Source: Flavobacteriaceae bacterium CG_4_10_14_3_um_filter_33_47 (GTDB taxonomy: Bacteria > Bacteroidota > Bacteroidia > Flavobacteriales > Flavobacteriaceae). Taken from it: DNA of 60,821 nt. The translations under genes were made by a program, and so were the position numbers. The notes beneath the pieces are model-generated. The model made no database searches, was not told where the DNA came from, and worked only from the letters and a program-made list of their open reading frames with translations. Of the stretch, positions 51,803 to 60,821 are shown piece by piece (positions within the stretch are counted from its first letter, which is position 1; each line of letters starts with the position of its first letter). The stretch is from positions 1 through 60,821 of the forward strand of contig PFKE01000069.1 of the NCBI GenBank assembly GCA_002784145.1. Direction: 5' to 3'.

Positions 51803-52333
51803 ATGGAAACTTCAAAAGTAATTCACGCTATTTATAATGACGATGATGTCTTAATGTCTGCTGTTAAGAAAGTTAAGGCAGAACGATATCATATTGAAGA
51901 AATATATACCCCTTTTCCAGTTCACGGGCTAGACAAAGCTATGGGATTAGCACCAACGCGTATCGCTATAGCATCGTTTATTTATGGTTGTATTGGGTTA
52001 ACGGTTGCCATTATAATGATGAATTTCATCATGATTGAAGACTGGCCTCAAGACATAGGTGGAAAGCCAAGTTTTAGTTATTTAGAAAACATGCCGGCAT
52101 TTGTGCCTATTATGTTTGAATTAACGGTCTTTTTTGCTGCGCATTTAATGGTGATAACGTTTTATTTAAGAAGTAGAATGTGGCCCTTTAAAAAATCTGA
52201 AAACCCTGACCCTAGAACAACGGACGATCATTTTCTGATGGAAATTCCTGTTGATGGCAATGAAGATGCGTTAACAAAGTTATTAAAAGAATCAGGCGCC
52301 GTAGAGATTAATTTAATTGATAAAGCCCATTAA
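51803..52333 (+). CDS. actD: Alternative complex III subunit ActD (DUF3341)
   Basis: 176 residues with two membrane helices (about 60-85 and 100-125) after a soluble N-terminal part (YNDDDVLMSAVKKVKAE, IYTPFPVHGLDKAMG), the DUF3341 signature. A structural subunit of ACIII. Its stop overlaps the actE start by one base (TAATG). Confidence 0.93.
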   Translation: METSKVIHAIYNDDDVLMSAVKKVKAERYHIEEIYTPFPVHGLDKAMGLAPTRIAIASFIYGCIGLTVAIIMMNFIMIEDWPQDIGGKPSFSYLENMPAFVPIMFELTVFFAAHLMVITFYLRSRMWPFKKSENPDPRTTDDHFLMEIPVDGNEDALTKLLKESGAVEINLIDKAH

Positions 52334-52896
52334 TGAATTATATGAAAAGCTTAATTAAAATAACAGGATTATTAGTGGTTATCATATCACTTGCATCATG
52401 CAAAAAAGATACCGCACCTAATTATCAATTCATGCCTAACATGTACCTGCCTGTAGGTTATGAAACCTATGGAGAAGCGGCCTTTAAAGATGGTATTGAA
52501 GCACAATTAACTGTGGATGGAAGCATAGCAAGAGGACACAGTCTTTTTGAATATGAAAACTCTACCGAAGGATATCAATTAGCTAAAGAAACCTTGAAAA
52601 ATCCTTTAGATTCCACACAAATAAATATGGTTAAAACCAAAGTGTTGTATGATATTTATTGTGGTATATGCCATGGAACAAAAGGTGACGGACAAGGAAA
52701 TCTTGTAACACGAGAAAAAATACTAGGGGTTCCTAGATATGATGATGCCGGTAGAGCCATCAATGAAGGCAGTATTTACCATACCATTTACTACGGTAAA
52801 AATGCGATGGGTTCATACGCAAGCCAGCTAAACGAAAAAGAACGTTGGGAAGTAGTATCCTATGTGCTTAAATTAAAAGCAGATTTAGAAAAGTAA
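52333..52896 (+). CDS. actE: Alternative complex III subunit ActE: monohaem cytochrome c lipoprotein
   Basis: 187 residues. Lipoprotein signal with lipid Cys in LASCKK (about residue 23) and one haem motif CGICH in IYCGICHGTKGDGQG; the distal Met is likely in NAMGSYA. It takes electrons from ActA towards the oxidase. One-base overlap with actD. Confidence 0.93.
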   Translation: MNYMKSLIKITGLLVVIISLASCKKDTAPNYQFMPNMYLPVGYETYGEAAFKDGIEAQLTVDGSIARGHSLFEYENSTEGYQLAKETLKNPLDSTQINMVKTKVLYDIYCGICHGTKGDGQGNLVTREKILGVPRYDDAGRAINEGSIYHTIYYGKNAMGSYASQLNEKERWEVVSYVLKLKADLEK

Positions 52897-52909
52897 GATT
52901 ATATTAGAT

Positions 52910-54259
52910 ATGTATACATTTTCAAATAAATTAAGAACATTTTCTTTCGCTCTGATAATTCTAGGGTTGCTAGGTGTTGGATATGGTTTTATGACATCTC
53001 ATAAATCTTTAGAAGAAGTTAAAACAATGTTGACCGAAGAAGCTTCAACTCATGGCGGAAGTCATGAAGCAGCTGCAACACATGGTATATCCAAAGATTC
53101 TCATAGCAATACCACGCATGAAGTAAGTGAAGAAGATGCACATGCAGAACACGTTCAACATCAAATAGCTAACAGACCTTGGTCTGCACTGTATGTAGCA
53201 GCCTTTTTCTTTATGATGATTTCCTTAGGCATATTAGCGTTTTATGCCATTCAAATCGCTTCTCAAGCAGGTTGGTCTCCAGTATTGTTTAGAGTTATGG
53301 AAGGAATGACGTCTTATTTGTTGCCCGGAGCATTAATTGTTCTAGGAATAGCGGCCGCATCTCATTACATAGGACATAACAACATTTTTATGTGGATGGA
53401 TCCGGAAGTAACCAACCCTGAAAGTGAACATTATGATAAATTAATTGATGGTAAATCATCATTCTTAAATGTGCCTTGGTTTATTATTAGAGGACTAATT
53501 TTTATTGCTGGATGGAGTTTATACCGTCATTTTTCCCGTAAATTTTCTATAGCACAAGATACGGCGGAAGATAGTAGTAACTTCAAAAAAGCATTTCGTA
53601 TTGCTGCAGGATTTTTAGTATTCTTTATTTATACAGAATCTATGATGTCTTGGGATTGGATTATGAGTGTAGACCCACACTGGTTCAGCACCTTATTTGG
53701 CTGGTATGTGTTTGCAAGCATGTTTGTTAGTGGTATTACCGTACTATCATTAATAACGATTTACTTAAAATCTAGAAATTATTTAGAATTTGTAAATGAA
53801 AACCATTTGCATGACGTTGCTAAATTTATGTTCGCCTTTAGTATTTTCTGGACCTATTTATGGTTCTCTCAGTTTATGTTAATCTGGTATTCAAACATAC
53901 CTGAAGAGGTAACTTATTTTGTAACACGATTTAGCGATTATAAATTACCTTTCCTTGGAATGGTAGTTATGAATTTTGTGTTTCCAATATTAATGCTAAT
54001 GAATGCTGATTATAAACGAATTCCTTGGTTTGTTGTCATGACAGGATTAGTCATATTAGTTGGACATTATATAGATATTTTTGTTATGATTATGCCTGCA
54101 ACTGTTGGAGACCGATGGTTTATAGGAATTCCAGAAATAAGTTCTATTTTACTTTTTGCTGGATTATTTATATTAGTTGTATTTACGGCTTTAACAAAAG
54201 CACCATTACTTGTAAAAGGATATCCTTTTAGAAAAGAAAGCGAACATTTTCATTATTAA
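52910..54259 (+). CDS. actF: Alternative complex III subunit ActF (quinol:cytochrome c oxidoreductase membrane subunit)
   Basis: 449 residues with about ten membrane helices, homologous to ActC, plus a His-rich N-terminal periplasmic-side segment after the first helix (EASTHGGSHEAAATHG, residues about 40-75). Trp- and Met-rich helices such as SMMSWDWIMSVDPHWFSTLFG are typical of the family. It starts 13 bp after actE. Confidence 0.93.
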   Translation: MYTFSNKLRTFSFALIILGLLGVGYGFMTSHKSLEEVKTMLTEEASTHGGSHEAAATHGISKDSHSNTTHEVSEEDAHAEHVQHQIANRPWSALYVAAFFFMMISLGILAFYAIQIASQAGWSPVLFRVMEGMTSYLLPGALIVLGIAAASHYIGHNNIFMWMDPEVTNPESEHYDKLIDGKSSFLNVPWFIIRGLIFIAGWSLYRHFSRKFSIAQDTAEDSSNFKKAFRIAAGFLVFFIYTESMMSWDWIMSVDPHWFSTLFGWYVFASMFVSGITVLSLITIYLKSRNYLEFVNENHLHDVAKFMFAFSIFWTYLWFSQFMLIWYSNIPEEVTYFVTRFSDYKLPFLGMVVMNFVFPILMLMNADYKRIPWFVVMTGLVILVGHYIDIFVMIMPATVGDRWFIGIPEISSILLFAGLFILVVFTALTKAPLLVKGYPFRKESEHFHY

Positions 54260-54289
54260 TTAAGAAATAAATAAAGACGAACGATACCA

Positions 54290-55357
54290 ATGACTGCTTT
54301 ATTAACCATATTAGTTTTAGTATTTATTTTAGTTGCCATTTGGCAAATGGTAAAGATTTTTGACTTAGCTCAAGCTAAAGTTGAAAATTCTCAGATTGCT
54401 ACAGATAACGACAACAGAATAAATGGCTATTTAATGATAAGCTTTTTAGCTTTCATATATATCATCACCATTGTGTCCTTTGTTAAATGGGGAGATTTGC
54501 CACTTTTATCAAATTCAGCCTCAGAACACGGTCCGCAAATTGATAATTTAATGATTATTTCATTAACCATTATTTTTATTGTACAAACGGTAACCCAATT
54601 TTTGCTTCATTATTTTGCTTTTAAATATAAAGGTGAAAAAGGAAGAAAGGCCTTGTTTTTTGCAGACAACAATAAATTAGAAACTATTTGGACCATCATT
54701 CCTGTCATTGTGCTAGCAGGATTAATTATTTATGGTTTAAGTACTTGGATAAATATTATGGGTGTTGACGAATCTGATGACCCATTGGTTGTTGAATTGT
54801 ATGCACAACAATTTAACTGGAAAGCCCGGTATGCAGGAGAAGACAATACCTTAGGAAAAGCCAATGTACGTTTAATTGATTTCGACAGAGCAAACATTTT
54901 AGGCCTAGACGAAGCCGACCCAAATGCTCAAGATGACGTTATCACAACAGAATTACATTTACCAGTAGGAAAACCAGTATTATTTAAAATGCGTTCTCAA
55001 GATGTACTACATTCTGCTTATATGCCACATTTTAGAGCCCAAATGAACTGTGTTCCCGGTATGATAACTCAATTTGGATTTACACCTACGGTTACCACCG
55101 CTGAAATGCGCTTAACGCCTGAGATGACTGATAAAGTTGTAAATATTAATAACATTAGAGTTGAAAAAAGCAAAGAATTGATTGCTAACGGAGAACCGGC
55201 TTTAGATCGATATGAGTTTGACTATTTGTTGTTATGCAATAAAATTTGCGGCAAATCACATTACAACATGCAAATGAAAATAATAGTAGAAACTCAAGAA
55301 GAATATAATGCTTGGATGAAAGAGCAAAAAGTATTCAAAAACTCTCTAATTAATTAA
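54290..55357 (+). CDS. coxB: Cytochrome c oxidase subunit II
   Basis: 355 residues. An N-terminal extra membrane helix (1-20) precedes the usual two-helix hairpin (about 55-75 and 135-160). The CuA site is complete: H in DVLHSAYMPHF, and C-x3-C-x3-H-x2-M as CNKICGKSHYNM near residue 317. It receives electrons from ActE or a free cytochrome c. It starts 30 bp after actF. Confidence 0.95.
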   Translation: MTALLTILVLVFILVAIWQMVKIFDLAQAKVENSQIATDNDNRINGYLMISFLAFIYIITIVSFVKWGDLPLLSNSASEHGPQIDNLMIISLTIIFIVQTVTQFLLHYFAFKYKGEKGRKALFFADNNKLETIWTIIPVIVLAGLIIYGLSTWINIMGVDESDDPLVVELYAQQFNWKARYAGEDNTLGKANVRLIDFDRANILGLDEADPNAQDDVITTELHLPVGKPVLFKMRSQDVLHSAYMPHFRAQMNCVPGMITQFGFTPTVTTAEMRLTPEMTDKVVNINNIRVEKSKELIANGEPALDRYEFDYLLLCNKICGKSHYNMQMKIIVETQEEYNAWMKEQKVFKNSLIN

Positions 55358-55386
55358 ATTTAAAAAGATAAATACGAAATAAGATT

Positions 55387-57177
55387 ATGTCAGCACACGA
55401 AGATACTCACGCTCACGAAGACCATGGACATCATCATAAGGAAACTTTTGTAACTAAATACATATTTAGTCAAGATCATAAAATGATTGCCAGACAGTAC
55501 CTTATTACAGGGACTATTATGGGAGTTATTGGTGTTTTTATGTCTATGATGTTTCGTATTCAATTAGCTTGGCCAGAGAAACCTAATGTTTTGTTTGAAG
55601 CATTTTTAGGTAAATGGGCGCCAAATGGCGTGATGGATGCCGATATTTATTTAGCCCTAGTCACGATTCATGGAACCATTATGGTGTTCTTTGTACTGAC
55701 TGCTGGATTAAGCGGAACGTTTAGCAACTTGTTAATTCCATTGCAGATTGGTGCAAGAGATATGGCTTCAGGATTTTTAAACATGGTATCCTATTGGTTA
55801 TTTTTCCTTTCTAGTGTTATCATGGTTATTTCATTGTTTGTACAAGCCGGACCTGCTGCTGCTGGTTGGACAGTCTATCCACCATTGAGTGCATTGCCTA
55901 TGGCTCAAGGAGGTTCTGGTATGGGGATGACGCTTTGGCTGGTATCTATGGCAATTTTTATTGCTTCGTCGTTACTGGGTTCTTTAAATTATATTGTCAC
56001 TGTTATCAATTTACGTACAAAGGGCATGTCAATGACAAGATTGCCATTAACCATCTGGGCGTTTTTTGTGACAGCTATTATTGGAGTTATATCGTTTCCA
56101 GTGCTATTATCTGCGGCTTTGTTATTAATTATGGATAGAAGTTTTGGAACATCATTCTTCTTATCTGATATTTTTATTCAAGGAGAGGTTTTACACTATC
56201 AAGGTGGTTCACCGGTATTGTTTGAACATCTTTTTTGGTTTTTAGGTCACCCAGAAGTATATATCGTATTATTGCCAGCGTTAGGAATAACCTCTGAAGT
56301 TATTGCAACAAACTCACGTAAACCAATTTTTGGCTACAGAGCCATGGTTGCTTCCATTTTGGCTATTGCGTTTTTATCAACCATCGTTTGGGGCCATCAC
56401 ATGTTCGTTTCAGGGATGAATCCATTCTTAGGATCTGTATTTACGTTTACAACACTATTAATTGCCATACCATCTGCGGTAAAAGCATTCAACTATATAA
56501 CAACCTTATGGAAAGGAAATTTGCAAATGAATCCTGCCATGTTGTTTTCAATAGGATTGGTTTCTACCTTTATTACTGGCGGACTTACAGGAATTATTCT
56601 TGGAGATAGTGCATTAGACATTAATGTACATGACACTTATTTTGTCGTGGCACATTTCCACTTAGTAATGGGTATTTCTGCCTTATATGGTATGTTTGCT
56701 GGTATTTATCATTGGTTCCCTAGAATGTTTGGTCGCATGTTAAATAAGAATTTAGGTTATATCCATTTTTGGGTCACAGCTATTTGTGCTTATGGGGTGT
56801 TCTTTCCAATGCATTTCATTGGAATGGCAGGATTGCCAAGACGTTATTACACCAATAGCAACTTCCCGTTGTTTGATGATTTAGCTAATGTTAATGTCAT
56901 CATTACCCTCTTTGCATTAGTCGGTGGGGTTTTCCAGTTAGTTTTTCTATGGAACTTCTTCTCAAGTATGTTTTATGGTAAAAAAGCAGAACAGAATCCA
57001 TGGAGGTCTAATACCTTAGAATGGACAGCACCCGTTGAACATATTCACGGAAACTGGCCTGGTGAAATACCACATGTGTATCGTTGGTCATACGACTATA
57101 GTAAACCAGGACATGATGAAGACTTTGTACCACAAAATATTCCTTTAAAAGAAGGAGAAGAAGAGCTTCAGCATTAA
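55387..57177 (+). CDS. coxA: Cytochrome c oxidase subunit I
   Basis: 596 residues with twelve core helices. The His-rich leader (HEDTHAHEDHGHHH) is not conserved in function. Haem-copper ligands: HGTIMV (low-spin haem), HPEVYI with the crosslinked Tyr, HHMF pair, and HDTYFVVAHFH. The K-channel and Tyr elements mark an A-type oxidase. No coxC follows; a terminator lies directly downstream. Start is 29 bp after coxB. Confidence 0.96.
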   Translation: MSAHEDTHAHEDHGHHHKETFVTKYIFSQDHKMIARQYLITGTIMGVIGVFMSMMFRIQLAWPEKPNVLFEAFLGKWAPNGVMDADIYLALVTIHGTIMVFFVLTAGLSGTFSNLLIPLQIGARDMASGFLNMVSYWLFFLSSVIMVISLFVQAGPAAAGWTVYPPLSALPMAQGGSGMGMTLWLVSMAIFIASSLLGSLNYIVTVINLRTKGMSMTRLPLTIWAFFVTAIIGVISFPVLLSAALLLIMDRSFGTSFFLSDIFIQGEVLHYQGGSPVLFEHLFWFLGHPEVYIVLLPALGITSEVIATNSRKPIFGYRAMVASILAIAFLSTIVWGHHMFVSGMNPFLGSVFTFTTLLIAIPSAVKAFNYITTLWKGNLQMNPAMLFSIGLVSTFITGGLTGIILGDSALDINVHDTYFVVAHFHLVMGISALYGMFAGIYHWFPRMFGRMLNKNLGYIHFWVTAICAYGVFFPMHFIGMAGLPRRYYTNSNFPLFDDLANVNVIITLFALVGGVFQLVFLWNFFSSMFYGKKAEQNPWRSNTLEWTAPVEHIHGNWPGEIPHVYRWSYDYSKPGHDEDFVPQNIPLKEGEEELQH

Positions 57178-57199
57178 CATATTAACTTTTTTATAGATT

Positions 57200-57226
57200 C
57201 AAAAGCCCATTTTTAATGGGCTTTTG
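57200..57226 (+). terminator. Rho-independent terminator after coxA
   Basis: A perfect 11-bp stem (CAAAAGCCCAT / ATGGGCTTTTG) with a 5-base loop, followed by TTGTTTTTGT on the plus strand. It ends the ACIII-cox operon 23 bp downstream of the coxA stop. Confidence 0.88.
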
Positions 57227-57383
57227 TTGTTTTTGTAGGTTTTTTCAAAAAATATTTAATAAAATCCGATGAAATACAAATAAATTCGTTAAATTGCGCA
57301 AGTTTAGAAAATTATGTTAAAATTATTGTGATTTATAACAATCGTTTTTTCGTAATAACTAATGTAACCAATGAACCAAATCT

Positions 57384-60300
57384 ATGAAAACAAAATCCCT
57401 TTTTAAGCATGTGTTAAAATATACTGCTTATAGTTTTGTCTTTTTTTGGACTGCATTTTCTGTAAATGCACAATGTCCAACGATTACTGATCCCACGCCT
57501 CCACCAATTTGTGATGCATCAGGTTTTACATTTAATAATTTAAATGCTTTTGCAACAGACAATGGAAACGGAATTGCTTGGTATAGCGCACCTACTGGAG
57601 GAAGCGCATTAAGCTCTTTACAGTTAGTTTCAGAAGGTGTTTACTATGTTGATGATCTTTCTGGTTCTTGTGGAGCAAGAGCCTCTGTAACCATTGACTT
57701 TCAAGTTAATAAATCTGGTCAAAATTTAGATGGCGTATATTGTAGTAATGAAAATGCTACCATACAAACGTATATAGATGATGTGCTTTTGCCTAACATT
57801 CCCTCTGGAGGTTCTGTTGAAGTTTATAATGACTTTGATTTAACAGATTTAGCAAGTACTTTAGATTTCCTTCCAACTGGGGCTAACAACTATTTTATAG
57901 TATTTGTAGACAACCTTGGTTGTAAAAGTCAAACAGAAATAGGAACAACAGCCATTTTTAGTGCTCCAGCCGATCCAACGCCAACAACGCCTCAATTATT
58001 TTGCTCAGATGCAAATCCTACCATCACAGATTTAGATGCTGGTACTTTGGCGTCAGTTAGTTGGTATCAAAATATAGATGGTGGTGGAAACCCAATTCCT
58101 CCAGCATTATCCTTGTCAACAGCTTTAGTCAATGGAAATACCTATTATGTACAAGTTGATGATGTTTTCTGTGATAGTCATGCCATTCCGGTTACGGTTA
58201 CCATAGATGATCCAAATGAGCCTGGCTTATCAGGGAGTTTAGAATATTGTCAAGATAACGTTCTAACTAGTGATTTTGATTTGTTCAATGAACTTGGAGG
58301 CACACCAGATACTACGGGAATTTGGACAGGACCACTAACAACAACTAATGGTTTTCAAGGAACGGTTAATATTTCAACCTTAACAACACCTGGGGTCTTT
58401 ACCTTTGTATATACAGTTCCATCCAATGGCGTTTGCTCTGAAAGTAGTGCAAATGTTGTTATAACGATTTATGAAACATTTTCTTCCGGAATCGTGTCTG
58501 CTATAAATCCTGCCTCCTATTGTGAGTCTGGATTACCTTCAGCATTTGATTTATTTAGTCTGATTGATAATGAAGATTTAAATGGACAATGGACAGAAGG
58601 AACTTTAAGCTCTGACCCGATAATAACATCTCCAATAGATTTATCGACATTAACACCGGGAACCTATAATTTTACATATACACAGAATTTGTTACCAAAT
58701 CCTTGTCCTGAAGAATCTACAACCGTTCAAGTCATTGTTTTGGCAGACCCAAATGCAGGACTTGCTGTTAATCAAACATTTTGTGAAAATGATTTAGTAG
58801 CAAATTCTCCTTTTGATTTATTTAATGCTTTAAATGGGTCTCAAGATAATAATGGTGGAACTTGGACAGATTCAAGCAATACTACCATTTCTAACATTAT
58901 AGATATAACGGCTTTTAATATAGCAGGTAGTCCATATCAATTTACATATACCATATCCAATGGAACATGTGAAGATTCAGAAACGATTTCAATTACCATT
59001 GAACCTGCGCCAGAATCTGGAAATGCTTTAGCACCGTTTGAAGTTTGTGAAGAAGATACAGCTACAAGTTCACCATTTAATTTGTTCACCTTATTGGATG
59101 GTACACAAGACACCAATGGAACTTGGTATGAAGGTATAGATACATCAGGAGTTGTAGTGACTAATCCTGTTGATATTTCAAGTTTAACAGATGGAACTTA
59201 CAATTACACCTATTCAGTACCACCAATTGGTACTTGTACAGATGTTGATGTTACGGTTCAAATTATGGTGCATCCTCAACCTAATACAGGAACACCAACA
59301 TTAGCAATATTTTGTGAAAATGATTTAGCGGCAAATTCGCCATTAGATTTATTCGGACAATTAATAGGAAATGATTTAGGAGGAACTTGGGCAGATGATA
59401 ATACATCTGGAGCATTAACAGGAAGCAACGTAGATTTAACTGTTTTAACGGTTGGAACATATGGTTTTACTTATAGTTTAACAAATACTTTTGGTTGTAC
59501 CAACAGCACAACAGTAACAGTAACTGTTGAACCTGCTCCAGAATCTGGAATAGCTAATGCGCCAGCAACATTTTGTATTTCTGAAATTACAACAGCTCAA
59601 ACCTATAATTTATTTGACTTACTTGAAGGAGAAGACCAAACAGGTATTTGGAGTGATGATGATGCAACAGGTGCTTTAAGTGGGAATTTATTAACACTTG
59701 ATGGGCTCTCAACTGGGTCTTATAACTTCACGTATGATGTGAATGCTATTGGAACATGTGATGATGTTTTAGTGTCAGTTATGGTCATTATTAATGATGC
59801 TTTAGCGCCAACAGGTTTGGCTTCACAAGAGTTTTGTGACACAGCAACAGTCGCCAATTTGGTTGCCACAGGAAATAATATTCAATGGTATGACGATGCT
59901 ATAGGTGGTTCTCCATTAGCTAATACGGTTGGGTTAGTGGATGGGGAAACCTATTATGCCACTCAAATCGATATAATTAATGGATGTGAATCATCCGTGC
60001 GTTTTGAAGTTATTGCCACAATTTATCAATCACCAAATTCAGGTAATTTTAGTGCAACACCAATTTCAGCATGTAATGATAATAACGCCATCGATTTATT
60101 TAATGGATTAGATGGAACTCAAGATGCTGGAGGTATTTGGCAAGATACCGATGGAACAGGAGCTTTAACAGGGAATATTTTTGATGCTTCAGGAATGACT
60201 CCTGGAACCTATCAATTCACCTATTATGTTACAGCAAATGCTCCTTGTATAGATTCAAGTACAACAATAACAGTAACCATTGATGCACCATTAAATGCTG

Positions 60301-60821
60301 GTTCTGATGCTGTTTTAGATGTTTGTAGTGATGAGGTAACAACCGATTTATTCACATTAATTGGAAGTGCAGACGCAGGAGGAATCTGGTCACCAGCCTT
60401 AGCCAGTGGTACAGGTGTTTTTGACCCATTAGTGGATCCTTCAGGAACCTATACCTACACATTAACAAATGCCTGTGGCACAGATTCAAGTGATGTGGTT
60501 GTAACAGTAACTCAAGCTCCTAATGCTGGATCTGATAACGCCATTTCAATGTGTGTCATTGATGCCACCATAGATTTATTTACACAATTATTAGGAACAC
60601 CAGATTCTGGTGGAATATGGTCGCCAGCGTTAACTAGCGGAACAGGTGTTTTTGATCCTGCTATGGATGCTCCTGGAGTTTATACATATTTAGTGGCTTC
60701 AGTTTTACCATGCAGAGCAGATCCAAGTTCTCAAATTACTGTGACGGTTAACGACAGTTCTGCACCTTCAGTTGTAGAACCCAACCCAACATTCTGTTTG
60801 GTTGATAATCCCACAGTTGCC
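57384..60821 (+). CDS. Giant secreted repeat protein with Ig-like domains (3' end outside window)
   Basis: The ORF stays open from the ATG at 57384 to the window end, 1146 codons without a stop. Signal peptide 1-31 (FSVNAQ). Then repeated units of about 80-90 residues, each with a pattern C-x-N...FDLFN/L-x-G-x-QD...GxW...L....G.Y.FTYT....C...V.VTV. I count GxW-type cores near 58320, 58590, 58860, 59121, 59385, 59649, 60133, 60382 and 60610. A few YYV/WYQN Ig-like domains are interspersed. This is the pattern of gliding-motility or type IX-secreted adhesins in Flavobacteriia; the C-terminal sorting domain would lie outside the window, so secretion route is inference. Confidence 0.85.
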   Translation, partial: MKTKSLFKHVLKYTAYSFVFFWTAFSVNAQCPTITDPTPPPICDASGFTFNNLNAFATDNGNGIAWYSAPTGGSALSSLQLVSEGVYYVDDLSGSCGARASVTIDFQVNKSGQNLDGVYCSNENATIQTYIDDVLLPNIPSGGSVEVYNDFDLTDLASTLDFLPTGANNYFIVFVDNLGCKSQTEIGTTAIFSAPADPTPTTPQLFCSDANPTITDLDAGTLASVSWYQNIDGGGNPIPPALSLSTALVNGNTYYVQVDDVFCDSHAIPVTVTIDDPNEPGLSGSLEYCQDNVLTSDFDLFNELGGTPDTTGIWTGPLTTTNGFQGTVNISTLTTPGVFTFVYTVPSNGVCSESSANVVITIYETFSSGIVSAINPASYCESGLPSAFDLFSLIDNEDLNGQWTEGTLSSDPIITSPIDLSTLTPGTYNFTYTQNLLPNPCPEESTTVQVIVLADPNAGLAVNQTFCENDLVANSPFDLFNALNGSQDNNGGTWTDSSNTTISNIIDITAFNIAGSPYQFTYTISNGTCEDSETISITIEPAPESGNALAPFEVCEEDTATSSPFNLFTLLDGTQDTNGTWYEGIDTSGVVVTNPVDISSLTDGTYNYTYSVPPIGTCTDVDVTVQIMVHPQPNTGTPTLAIFCENDLAANSPLDLFGQLIGNDLGGTWADDNTSGALTGSNVDLTVLTVGTYGFTYSLTNTFGCTNSTTVTVTVEPAPESGIANAPATFCISEITTAQTYNLFDLLEGEDQTGIWSDDDATGALSGNLLTLDGLSTGSYNFTYDVNAIGTCDDVLVSVMVIINDALAPTGLASQEFCDTATVANLVATGNNIQWYDDAIGGSPLANTVGLVDGETYYATQIDIINGCESSVRFEVIATIYQSPNSGNFSATPISACNDNNAIDLFNGLDGTQDAGGIWQDTDGTGALTGNIFDASGMTPGTYQFTYYVTANAPCIDSSTTITVTIDAPLNAGSDAVLDVCSDEVTTDLFTLIGSADAGGIWSPALASGTGVFDPLVDPSGTYTYTLTNACGTDSSDVVVTVTQAPNAGSDNAISMCVIDATIDLFTQLLGTPDSGGIWSPALTSGTGVFDPAMDAPGVYTYLVASVLPCRADPSSQITVTVNDSSAPSVVEPNPTFCLVDNPTVA

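Noticed and set aside
58300-60700. Possible CRISPR array or satellite from regularly spaced repeats
   Set aside because: The repeats are long, degenerate, in one open reading frame and code for Ig-like units.

Overview
This window looks like a chromosomal segment from a marine-type member of the Flavobacteriaceae (Bacteroidota). It is AT-rich, and several genes have the Bacteroidota -7 promoter box TAnnTTTG. It carries a complete alternative complex III plus cytochrome oxidase operon, a TonB-dependent receptor of the Bacteroidota type, and a giant Cys-rich surface protein with Ig-like repeats. No rRNA, tRNA, CRISPR array or complete insertion sequence was seen.

Layout. (1) 1-1011: 3' part of galT. 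(2) 1308-7146, minus strand: stress and envelope genes (outer-membrane proteins, thioredoxin, OsmC, peroxiredoxin-like protein, DUF3179 lipoprotein, HtrA-type protease). (3) 7386-16904, plus strand: a cassette with a DUF2064 transferase, a TonB-dependent receptor, a YnjB-type binding lipoprotein, two permeases, an inserted DUF4143 AAA ATPase, an ABC ATPase and a radical SAM enzyme. (4) 16983-43626, minus strand: long tightly packed operons headed upstream by an ECF sigma factor and its zinc-finger anti-sigma factor. They include polyphosphate kinase, a metallophosphoesterase/beta-barrel fusion, a class III cyclase-like DUF2652 protein next to an HD-DUF5706 (Pycsar-effector-like) membrane protein, a patatin, DUF547, a second DUF3179 protein, a stand-alone CoaB, peroxidase-like CMD proteins and YceI. 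(5) 44014-45205, plus strand: a small mercury-type operon (ArsR, MerTP fusion, GDCCVYCS protein). (6) 45269-45667, minus strand: a SPOR protein. (7) 45880-57177, plus strand: actABCDEF-coxBA. (8) 57384 to the end: the 5' part of a giant repeat protein.

The main discovery is a shared promoter signature, TGTCAGG-N15/16-GTCT(A/G), found at six intergenic positions. Each site lies on the minus strand just upstream of a gene or operon in blocks (2) and (4). It has the form of an ECF sigma promoter, and the ECF sigma/anti-sigma pair is encoded at the head of the same block. I infer that about 40 kb of co-oriented operons form one sigma-factor regulon for envelope, peroxide or thiol stress and polyphosphate metabolism. 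The plus-strand uptake/radical-SAM cassette has been inserted into the middle of it.

Inside that regulon, the DUF2652 / HD-DUF5706 pair looks like a nucleotide-signalling module: a cyclase-like protein, an HD phosphohydrolase domain and a Pycsar-type membrane effector domain. The plus-strand cassette looks like a complete outer-to-cytoplasm uptake route linked to a radical SAM enzyme and a DUF2064 transferase, with an unknown substrate.
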